From NCBI GenBank assembly GCA_041623895.1, contig JBFJVZ010000478.1, positions 1-5,047 of the forward strand: DNA of 5,047 bases, in the 5' to 3' direction. This document shows, in pieces, positions 1-5,047 of the stretch; position 1 is the first letter of the stretch, and each line of letters opens with the position of its first letter. A program made the position numbers and the translations under genes. A model generated the notes under the pieces. It ran no database searches, was not told where the DNA came from, and saw nothing but the letters and a program-made list of their open reading frames with translations. This stretch comes from JBFJVZ01 sp041623895 (GTDB lineage: Bacteria; Planctomycetota; Planctomycetia; Pirellulales; Pirellulaceae).

Positions 1-17
1 TCACACAGCCCGGCACG

Positions 18-47
18 TTACCGTAGCGGCGCGCCGCAGCTGGGTAA
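18..47. other. Imperfect stem-loop with GC palindrome downstream of glgX
   Basis: Bases 26-37 form a perfect 12-base palindrome (GCGGCGCGCCGC). It is nested in an outer pair of 5-base arms, TTACC at 18-22 and GGTAA at 43-47, with a 3/5 internal loop between the two helices. It begins 17 bases beyond the glgX stop codon, so it could form at the 3' end of the glgX transcript. It is not a canonical intrinsic terminator: on the glgX strand the T-rich run lies between the stop codon and the hairpin, not after it. It could act as a transcript-end stabiliser or a factor-dependent termination site, or be chance in GC-rich DNA. Confidence 0.35.
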
Positions 48-63
48 AAACACAAAAACGGAC

Positions 64-2187
64 TTACACCGGTGCTTTGCTGCAAACGTAAACTTTCAAA
101 GAATGGTGGGCAGTTTCGATGACGCGATTGCTGGGCGGCGCCGGGCCATCCACATTCGGGTAGATATCATCCGGGGGCGCGGCGCCGGTGTCCAGAAACA
201 GGTTCCACTCCATGCCCCGGCCTAGCTCGGGTAAGGAAAATTTGCGGATTTGGCCGGTGCTGTTGAAGATCATGATCACGTCCCGTCCCAATCCTTCGGG
301 ATCGTCCAGCCGGCTGGGCGCGGCAACATAGGCCATCATCGCCAGTTCATGCTGCTGCCAATCCAGCGGATTGCCGTCTTCGTCGTACCATGACACGTCG
401 GGGATCATGCGACCGTCAACGGGTGTTCCCGACAGGAATTCGCGCCGCCGCACGGTGGGTTGGTCGCGGCGGAATTGAATCAGCGAGCGAACAAATCTGA
501 CCAGATCTGAGTTCTTTTCGACCAGCCTCCAGTCAAACCAACTGATATCGTTGTCCTGGCAGTAGGCGTTGTTATTGCCTTTTTGGGTCCGCCGGGCCTC
601 GTCACCGCTGACAATCATGGGAACGCCCTGGCTGAGCAGTAGCGAGCCCAGCATGTTGCGGATTTGCCGCGCACGAATTGTGTTGATCGATTTCTTTCGC
701 GTGGCTCCCTCGGCGCCATAGTTGTCGCTGATGTTGTGGTTGTCGCCGTCACAATTGTTCTCGCCATTATCGATATTGTGTTTTTCTTTGTACGACACCA
801 GATCATTCATCGTGAAGCCATCGTGGCTGGTGATGAAGTTGATGCTGCAGAACGGGGGTCTGCCGGCGTGTTGGTACAAGTCGCTGCTGCCGGCCAGTCT
901 GGTGGCAAAAGCACCCAGCGTTCCTCCGTCGCCTCGCCAGAATCCTCGCATGTCGTCGCGATATCGCCCGTTCCACTCGGCCCAGCGGTGATTGCCGAAC
1001 GACCCGACCTGGTAGGCGCCGGCAGCATCCCATGCTTCGGCGATGATCTTGGTGTCGGCCAAGAGCGGATCTTCGGCGATGATCTCCACCATGGGCGGAT
1101 TGGGGATCAGGTTTCCTGAAGTATCGCGGCTCAGAATGCTGGCCAGATCGAAGCGAAAGCCATCGACGTGGTAATTGTGAACCCAATGTCGCAAGCAATG
1201 AAAAATCATTTCGCGGACAACGGGATGGTTGCCGTTGAGGGTGTTGCCGCAGCCGCTGTAGTTGGAGTAATGCTTGCCTTCGCTGAGAATGTAATAAACC
1301 TGGTTTTCCAGGCCTTTGAACGACAGCGTCGGGCCCTGCTCATTGCCCTCGCAGGTATGGTTAAAGACCACGTCCAAGATGACTTCGATGCCCGCCGCGT
1401 GAAGCGCTTTGACCATCTCCTTGAATTCACGCATCTGCGCACCGGGAGTGGAATCGTAGGCATAGCCGCGATGCGGCGAGAAAAACGACATCGGATCGTA
1501 GCCCCAATAATTGGGGTGCTGCATTTTCTTGCCGTAAATGTCGCGGATCGGAAATTCGTTGACCGGCATCAGTTCAACGGCGGTGATGCCGAGCGATTGC
1601 AAGTAAGGAATCTTTTCGATCACACCCAAGTAAGTGCCCGGCGCGGTGACCTTGGCGGTTCGGCTTTTGGTAAAACCCCGCACATGCATTTCGTAAATCA
1701 CCGACTCGCTGACGTCCCGGCGAATGTGCCGATCGCCTTCCCAGTCAAACGAGTCATCGACGACAACACATTTTGGCGGGCGAATCACGCCATCAGCGCA
1801 ACGCTGGAATGTCCCAGCCAAGGCATGCGCGTAAGGATCAATCAAGCGTGCCGTCGAATCGAATCGATGCCCGCGGTCGGGATCCCAGGGGCCGCTGGCC
1901 TGCAAATGGTAAAGCTGTCCGTGCGCCAGCCCGGGGATGTTCAAACTCCAAACATCTCCCCAGCGATCGGTGTCGGGATCAAAGTCGATGATTTCCGCTG
2001 GTTCGCGATCGGTGACTTTGTTGTACAGCAACAGTCGCATGGCCGTCGCTGATCGGCTGAAGACTGAAAACTGAACACCCAATTCATGGAGCGTCGGCCC
2101 AAATGGCGGCTGATACGCGAATTGGACGTGTGAAACAGGTTGGCGCATGAGCATGCTGCAGATCTCTCCGTTGATTTCGTATCGCAT
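64..2187 (-). CDS. glgX: Glycogen debranching enzyme GlgX (GH13 isoamylase-type)
   Basis: This 707-residue protein is a GH13 alpha-amylase-superfamily debranching enzyme of the GlgX/TreX/isoamylase group. The family hydrolyses alpha-1,6 branch linkages in glycogen or phosphorylase-limit dextrin, in the cytoplasm. An N-terminal CBM48-like beta domain spans about residues 27-115 (GVQFSVFSRSATAMRLLLY). The (beta/alpha)8 barrel follows, with NYWGYDP at 226-232 and the four GH13 signatures: region I DVVFNH (272-277), region II GFRFD with nucleophile D347, region III IIAEAWD with acid/base E384, and region IV FITSHD with D456. All catalytic residues are present, and a C-terminal beta domain (about 610-707) completes the fold. 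The length suits the family (E. coli GlgX is about 657). The start is uncertain: ATG 2187 gives the longest frame but has no clear ribosome binding site. ATG 2154 (Met12) has GGAG 11 bases upstream, and ATG 2148 (Met14) is also possible; both keep the whole CBM48 domain. The gene is transcribed away from purM and no partner glg gene is visible. Confidence 0.95.
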   Translation of the reverse strand: MRYEINGEICSMLMRQPVSHVQFAYQPPFGPTLHELGVQFSVFSRSATAMRLLLYNKVTDREPAEIIDFDPDTDRWGDVWSLNIPGLAHGQLYHLQASGPWDPDRGHRFDSTARLIDPYAHALAGTFQRCADGVIRPPKCVVVDDSFDWEGDRHIRRDVSESVIYEMHVRGFTKSRTAKVTAPGTYLGVIEKIPYLQSLGITAVELMPVNEFPIRDIYGKKMQHPNYWGYDPMSFFSPHRGYAYDSTPGAQMREFKEMVKALHAAGIEVILDVVFNHTCEGNEQGPTLSFKGLENQVYYILSEGKHYSNYSGCGNTLNGNHPVVREMIFHCLRHWVHNYHVDGFRFDLASILSRDTSGNLIPNPPMVEIIAEDPLLADTKIIAEAWDAAGAYQVGSFGNHRWAEWNGRYRDDMRGFWRGDGGTLGAFATRLAGSSDLYQHAGRPPFCSINFITSHDGFTMNDLVSYKEKHNIDNGENNCDGDNHNISDNYGAEGATRKKSINTIRARQIRNMLGSLLLSQGVPMIVSGDEARRTQKGNNNAYCQDNDISWFDWRLVEKNSDLVRFVRSLIQFRRDQPTVRRREFLSGTPVDGRMIPDVSWYDEDGNPLDWQQHELAMMAYVAAPSRLDDPEGLGRDVIMIFNSTGQIRKFSLPELGRGMEWNLFLDTGAAPPDDIYPNVDGPAPPSNRVIETAHHSLKVYVCSKAPV

Positions 2188-2192
2188 CCGGC

Positions 2193-2209
2193 CAGCGACC
2201 GGATCGCTG
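2193..2209. repeat. Short inverted repeat next to glgX start
   Basis: CAGCGA (2193-2198) and TCGCTG (2204-2209) are perfect 6-base arms around a 5-base centre, CCGGA. The element lies 6 bases upstream of the longest glgX start codon (ATG at 2187). If translation begins at ATG 2154 instead, it falls in the leader about 40 bases upstream. It could be an operator half-site pair or a small leader hairpin; six-base arms also arise by chance. Confidence 0.4.
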
Positions 2210-2211
2210 AG

Positions 2212-2293
2212 TGGCGATGGTTTTTCGTAACTTCACAACCGTTGTCCCACGACAACGTTAGTGAACGAAAAACCCTACCACCTGCCATCGCCA
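2212..2293. repeat. Imperfect inverted repeat, 28 paired positions, upstream of glgX
   Basis: Four nested pairs of perfectly complementary arms share a centre: TGGCGATGG 2212-2220 with CCATCGCCA 2285-2293; TTTTTCG 2221-2227 with CGAAAAA 2266-2272; TTCAC 2232-2236 with GTGAA 2261-2265; and CGTTGTC 2240-2246 with GACAACG 2251-2257. The tip is a 4-base loop (CCAC). The interruptions are a 12-base bulge at 2273-2284, a 4-base bulge at 2228-2231 and a 3x3 internal loop. That makes 28 paired positions over 82 bases, more than expected by chance. It ends 24 bases before the longest glgX start codon, so it could be a structured leader of glgX, a bidirectional regulatory hairpin, or a MITE/REP-like remnant. 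I see no flanking target duplication and no terminator-like T tract. Confidence 0.65.
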
Positions 2294-2364
2294 ATGCCGC
2301 ACGATCTAAGTTGCCAAGCTCCAAATCTCTCTGGTAGCGAAGCCAACACGACGTTTAGCGATTC

Positions 2365-2406
2365 CGTAGCGGAGAAACCTCCCATGGGGGTGAGCGAAAC
2401 GATACG
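2365..2406. repeat. Second imperfect palindrome in glgX-purM gap
   Basis: CGTAGCG at 2365-2371 and CGATACG at 2400-2406 are complementary at six of seven positions. They flank a near-perfect central palindrome at 2379-2390 (CCTCCC against GGGGG around CCATGG). The two share almost the same centre (about 2385), giving a REP-like layout. The bases between the arms (2372-2377 and 2391-2399) do not pair. The element may be a degenerate dispersed repeat or chance; copy number elsewhere in the genome would decide. Confidence 0.35.
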
Positions 2407-2642
2407 GGTTACAACAAACGCACACGATCGGAAACGGTCGGCCTGATCGAGCTTGCCTTCTGCGAGGAATGATCATGCAGGATGGGCCGGCTCCGACTCT
2501 GCCGTCTGGGAAAAGCATAGCGAACCTGCAAAAGCGACTGAATGGGCGGTGTGCTCCTTGACGCCTATCCCAATGCTGCTCCGATCGTCAAAATACTGCC
2601 TAAATCCCGTTTAGCTGCCATTCCAGCCCCAATACCGATCCA

Positions 2643-3704
2643 ATGGCCACCTATAAAGACGCCGGCGTCGATCTTGATATCTATGCCGAATCAATGAGCC
2701 GATTGCCTCGGTTAATGCATCGTACCTTCAGTCCCCGTGTGATTCCCAACGAAGGCGGCTTTGCAGGTCTTTTTCGCCTCGATTTCCCAGGCAAGTTGTT
2801 TTCGCGAAATTACAGCGAACCGGTGTTGGTCAGTGGAACCGATGGCGTCGGCACCAAATTGGTCATCGCGCAACAAACAGGCCGGCACAGTACGGTGGGG
2901 ATTGATCTGGTCGCGATGTGCGTGAATGACTTGCTTTGCACCGGCGGTGAGCCGCTGTTCTTTCTGGACTACGTGGCGATGGGTCGTGATGATCCGACGC
3001 GACTGGAAGCGATCGTGCAAGGAATCAGTGATGGTTGCATCGCCGCGGATATGGCGCTGCTGGGTGGCGAAACGGCAATCATGCCCGATTGTTACGGCCC
3101 GGATGATTACGATTTGGCTGGTTTTGCCGTGGGGGTCGTCGAGCGAAAACGGCTGGTCAATGGCAAGTTCATTGGTAACGGCGACGTGGTTCTGGGGCTC
3201 GCAGCAAGTGGCCTGCACAGCAACGGATTTAGCCTGGTCCGTAAAGTCATCAAAGATGCAAATCTTAGTTGGGACGATCAACCCGAATCGCTGGGCGGCT
3301 GCTCCCTTGCCGATGTCTGTTTGGAACCGACCCGAATCTACACGTCCATCGTTCGAGCGGTGCAGTCGCACTATCGAGTGAAGCAAGTCATCCACGGCCT
3401 GGCCCACATTACCGGTGGAGGCATCGAAGAGAACCTGGATCGGGTGCTGCCCAAGAACGTGGACGCCGAGATCGATGCCCAATCGTGGCAAGCGCCGACC
3501 ATTTACCGATGGCTGCAGCAGACCGGTGGCATCGAAACAGCCGAAATGCGGCGCGTCTTCAATATGGGAATCGGAATGACGATGGTCGTCAGCGAGTTTT
3601 ATGCCGCCAGCATCGCTTCACAAGTCAACGATTTGGGGGTCGACTGCATCCCGATCGGGCGGATTGTCGCGGGGTCCGGGCAGGTACGCTATGTCCAGCC
3701 CTGA
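2643..3704 (+). CDS. purM: Phosphoribosylformylglycinamidine cyclo-ligase (AIR synthetase)
   Basis: This 353-residue PurM catalyses the ATP-dependent ring closure of formylglycinamidine ribonucleotide (FGAM) to aminoimidazole ribonucleotide (AIR), the fifth step of de novo purine synthesis, in the cytoplasm. Diagnostic family motifs run in order: the N-terminal YKDAGVDLD (4-12), the glycine-rich nucleotide-binding SGTDGVGTK (64-72), DLVAMCVND (88-96), LLGGETAIMP (139-148), SGLHSNGFSLVR (189-200), HITGGGIEENL (255-265), FNMGIGM (306-312) and C-terminal IPIGRI (336-341). The length matches the family (E. coli 345), with both AIRS N- and C-terminal domains complete. The ATG at 2643 places the conserved N-terminal motif three residues in, and no upstream in-frame ATG exists before the stop at 2601. 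No Shine-Dalgarno is visible. The gene stands alone: no other pur gene is in the window, glgX is divergent upstream, and prc follows after 211 bases. No frameshift or missing key motif was seen. Confidence 0.97.
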   Translation: MATYKDAGVDLDIYAESMSRLPRLMHRTFSPRVIPNEGGFAGLFRLDFPGKLFSRNYSEPVLVSGTDGVGTKLVIAQQTGRHSTVGIDLVAMCVNDLLCTGGEPLFFLDYVAMGRDDPTRLEAIVQGISDGCIAADMALLGGETAIMPDCYGPDDYDLAGFAVGVVERKRLVNGKFIGNGDVVLGLAASGLHSNGFSLVRKVIKDANLSWDDQPESLGGCSLADVCLEPTRIYTSIVRAVQSHYRVKQVIHGLAHITGGGIEENLDRVLPKNVDAEIDAQSWQAPTIYRWLQQTGGIETAEMRRVFNMGIGMTMVVSEFYAASIASQVNDLGVDCIPIGRIVAGSGQVRYVQP

Positions 3705-3784
3705 CGCCCCCGGTTACCGAAACCCACGGGAATTGGCGACTTTGCACTGTTGGCCACAATAGGAAGCATTTAGCGAACCGTCGT

Positions 3785-3792
3785 GGTAAACT
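3785..3792 (+). promoter_or_regulatory. Possible extended -10 promoter element for prc
   Basis: TGGTAAACT, beginning at base 3784, fits the extended -10 pattern TGnTAnAnT in most positions. It would start transcription near 3799, about 117 bases before the prc ATG. No good -35 box sits at 16-18 bases upstream; TTGCAC at 3742-3747 is too distant to pair with it. It is a weak call from motif resemblance only, in an organism whose promoter consensus is unknown to me. Confidence 0.25.
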
Positions 3793-3904
3793 GGGCGAAG
3801 AAAAGGAGTTGCCGCGGTTTTGCCCCTTTCCTACCATTCCAACGGCGGGAAGCGGCGCACGGCAGCCTCGTTCTCGTCTGATTTACCCCGTTTCAAGATC
3901 TGCC

Positions 3905-3908
3905 AGGA
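3905..3908 (+). promoter_or_regulatory. Ribosome binding site deciding the prc start
   Basis: AGGA, within CAGGAA, lies seven bases before the ATG at 3916, normal Shine-Dalgarno spacing. It favours this start over the internal ATG at 3976, which has only a weak purine run upstream. It is the clearest ribosome binding site in the window. Confidence 0.5.
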
Positions 3909-3915
3909 ACCCGTT

Positions 3916-5047
3916 ATGGATCGTCGTGTGCACCAGCTGTCTGCCAGTTCTGGCCTTTCTAAGAAATTCGTCTCGATGCGATACGGCTTGATTGCCGCCG
4001 TGTTGTTGGGATTCTGTCCAACGATCAACGGCCAGGATACGGAAATCCTGCTCGCCAAGCCCTCACCTCGTGATGGAGTGGTTGCCAGGCTGGTTGCCAG
4101 TTTGATGCCCCGGAATCACATCTCTACGACCAAGTTGAACGATACGATCAGCCAGCGGGCTATGAAACTGTTCATCGAAACTCTGGATCCGCTGAAGTTG
4201 TATTTTCTGCAATCGGATATCGACGAGTTTCAGAAGGCCTCCAATCAAATCGACGATATGGTTCGCGTCGGGGATTTATCCTTGGGCTACGATATCTTTC
4301 ATCGGTTCACGGACCGAGTTGAAGAGCGTGTTGCGGATGCCCAAAAATTGCTGGATGGAGAGTTCGACTTCGACAAAGACGAGTCGATCATTGTCGACCC
4401 CGAAGCAGCATCCTATGCAAAGAATGCCGACGAAGCGAGAGATCGTTGGCGGCGGCAAATCAAGTACGCGCTGTTGGATTTGAAAGACGACGGCAAAGAG
4501 GGAGCTGAAGCTATCGAACAACTGAGGCGGCGATACAGCCGATACGGCCGCCGCTGGAAGCAAACCGATAGCGATGACATTCTGGAGATGTACTTGAGTG
4601 CTGTCACGATGGGCTATGACCCGCATTCGACTTATATGTCACCGAGCACGTTGGATGATTTTACCATCCAAATGCGTTTGAACTTGGAGGGCATCGGAGC
4701 CGCACTGCGAGAAAAAGATGGTAGCACGGTTGTGACCAGTGTGATCCCGGGTGGTGCCGCGTCAAAGCACGGCAAACTGAAGCCGGACGATGTGATCGTC
4801 AGCGTCGGACAGGGTGACGATGGCGAGATGGTCGACATTGTGGAAATGCCACTGCAAGATGTTGTCGGGCTGATTCGCGGAAAAGCGGGCTCGACCGTGC
4901 GACTGGGTGTCAAACCAAGCGGAGCGGGTGCAGCAATCGAATACAAGATCGTCAGGGCTCGAGTCGAATTGGAAGAATCGGCGGCTCGCGGCGAAGTCAT
5001 CGAACACTCGCTGCCCGACTCGGGAACGAAGAAGAAGATTGGATACA
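3916..5047 (+). CDS. prc: Tail-specific (C-terminal processing) protease, 5' part
   Basis: The open frame runs from ATG 3916 through the window end (377 codons plus one base), so the gene is cut by the window, not broken. It is the N-terminal half of a Prc/Tsp-type S41A protease, which in Gram-negative bacteria degrades or trims envelope proteins from exposed C-termini in the periplasm. A signal sequence has its hydrophobic core at 25-33 (LIAAVLLGF) and a likely cleavage site near residue 39-40. Cys34 lacks a proper lipobox, so a lipoprotein is unlikely. A charged helical Tsp N-terminal domain follows (about 50-230), with LDPLKLYFLQSDIDEF at 90-105 and the hallmark DPHSTYMSP at 235-243. A PDZ domain spans about 256-345 (LEGIGAAL; VIPGGAAS; KPDDVIVSVGQG), like E. 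coli Prc. The catalytic Ser and Lys would lie downstream and cannot be checked. Met21 (ATG 3976) would give a more compact signal peptide, but the ribosome binding site favours 3916. prc is the best-fitting symbol; ctpA-type naming is possible. Confidence 0.92.
   Translation, partial: MDRRVHQLSASSGLSKKFVSMRYGLIAAVLLGFCPTINGQDTEILLAKPSPRDGVVARLVASLMPRNHISTTKLNDTISQRAMKLFIETLDPLKLYFLQSDIDEFQKASNQIDDMVRVGDLSLGYDIFHRFTDRVEERVADAQKLLDGEFDFDKDESIIVDPEAASYAKNADEARDRWRRQIKYALLDLKDDGKEGAEAIEQLRRRYSRYGRRWKQTDSDDILEMYLSAVTMGYDPHSTYMSPSTLDDFTIQMRLNLEGIGAALREKDGSTVVTSVIPGGAASKHGKLKPDDVIVSVGQGDDGEMVDIVEMPLQDVVGLIRGKAGSTVRLGVKPSGAGAAIEYKIVRARVELEESAARGEVIEHSLPDSGTKKKIGY

Larger units (their letters stand above)
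2188..2642. other. Divergent intergenic region glgX-purM, no gene seen
   Basis: These 455 bases separate the divergently transcribed glgX and purM and must hold the 5' signals of both. Short open frames in several directions (for example 2261-2446 plus and 2306-2518 minus) have no recognisable domain, no good start signal and low-complexity or Arg/Cys-rich translations, so I do not call them. The region is rich in inverted repeats: 2193-2209, 2212-2293, 2365-2406, and a weak one at 2425-2449 (CGATCGG against CCTGATCG with one bulged base). A TTGACG at 2558-2563 resembles a -35 box but has no credible -10 at normal spacing. No tRNA or riboswitch was recognised. Confidence 0.7.
3705..3915. other. 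purM-prc intergenic spacer
   Basis: The 211 bases between the purM stop and the prc start contain no convincing gene and no clear intrinsic terminator (no strong GC stem followed by a T run). The length and a possible promoter near 3785 suggest prc is transcribed on its own, although read-through from purM cannot be excluded. Confidence 0.5.

Noticed and set aside
1168..2052. Plus-strand 294-codon open frame antisense to glgX
   Set aside because: It lies wholly inside glgX, which has all four GH13 motifs. The antisense translation shows no domain, and long antisense frames are common in GC-rich coding sequence.
2140..2518. Small frames in the glgX-purM gap (2140-2337 plus, 2261-2446 plus, 2306-2518 minus)
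   Set aside because: They overlap each other, the glgX 5' end or the palindromes, show no family resemblance and lack ribosome binding sites. Automatic annotation might list one as hypothetical, but the sequence gives no support.
2558..2597. TTGACG (2558-2563) as the -35 of a purM promoter with AATACT (2592-2597) as -10
   Set aside because: The spacing is 28 bases, far from the usual 16-18, and no better -10 hexamer lies at the right distance.
2712..3491. Minus-strand 259-codon open frame antisense to purM
   Set aside because: It lies entirely within purM, whose conserved motifs establish the coding strand. The translation is His/Gln/Asp-rich with no recognisable family.
3802..3836. AAAGG / CCTTT arms in the purM-prc spacer as a purM terminator
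   Set aside because: The stem is only about five AT-containing pairs with a long loop and no T tract after it, too weak to call.
3269..3991. Plus-strand 240-codon frame overlapping the purM 3' end, the spacer and the prc start
   Set aside because: It is an out-of-frame shadow of purM and prc with Arg-rich low-complexity translation and no start signal or domain.
4276..5007. Several minus-strand frames opposite prc (4276-4626, 4632-5000, 4762-5007)
   Set aside because: They are antisense shadows of the prc frame, which has a clear signal peptide, Tsp motif and PDZ domain.
1..5047. Possible mobile element, CRISPR array, phage or defence system
   Set aside because: No transposase, integrase, regularly spaced direct repeats, tRNA-associated att site or defence-type domain was seen. 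All three real genes are housekeeping types.

Overview
This 5 kb window looks like ordinary bacterial chromosome. It carries three recognisable genes. A glycogen debranching enzyme (glgX) lies on the minus strand at the left. purM (phosphoribosylformylglycinamidine cyclo-ligase) lies on the plus strand in the middle. The 5' part of a periplasmic tail-specific/C-terminal processing protease (prc/tsp, peptidase family S41) lies on the plus strand at the right and runs off the window. The source is probably a Gram-negative bacterium. The moderate-to-high GC by eye, weak or absent Shine-Dalgarno sequences, roomy palindrome-rich intergenic DNA and protein style would suit a Planctomycete of the Pirellulaceae/Rhodopirellula type. 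That placement is an impression, not a demonstrated assignment.

Layout: 1-63 is the 3' flank of glgX, with a GC-rich palindrome inside a longer imperfect stem. 64-2187 is glgX, read leftwards. 2188-2642 is a 455-base divergent intergenic region with no convincing gene but several inverted repeats; the most striking is an imperfect inverted repeat at 2212-2293. 2643-3704 is purM. 3705-3915 is a 211-base spacer with a possible promoter for the next gene. 3916-5047 is the first 377 codons of prc, covering the signal sequence, the helical N-terminal domain and the PDZ domain. The catalytic Ser/Lys core lies beyond the window.

Functionally the three genes are unrelated housekeeping functions: glycogen breakdown, de novo purine synthesis and envelope protein quality control. 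purM and prc are codirectional but 211 bases apart, so they need not be one operon. glgX is divergent from purM. I see no tRNA or rRNA gene, CRISPR array, transposase, phage gene or defence system. The least explained DNA is the palindromic intergenic region between glgX and purM.
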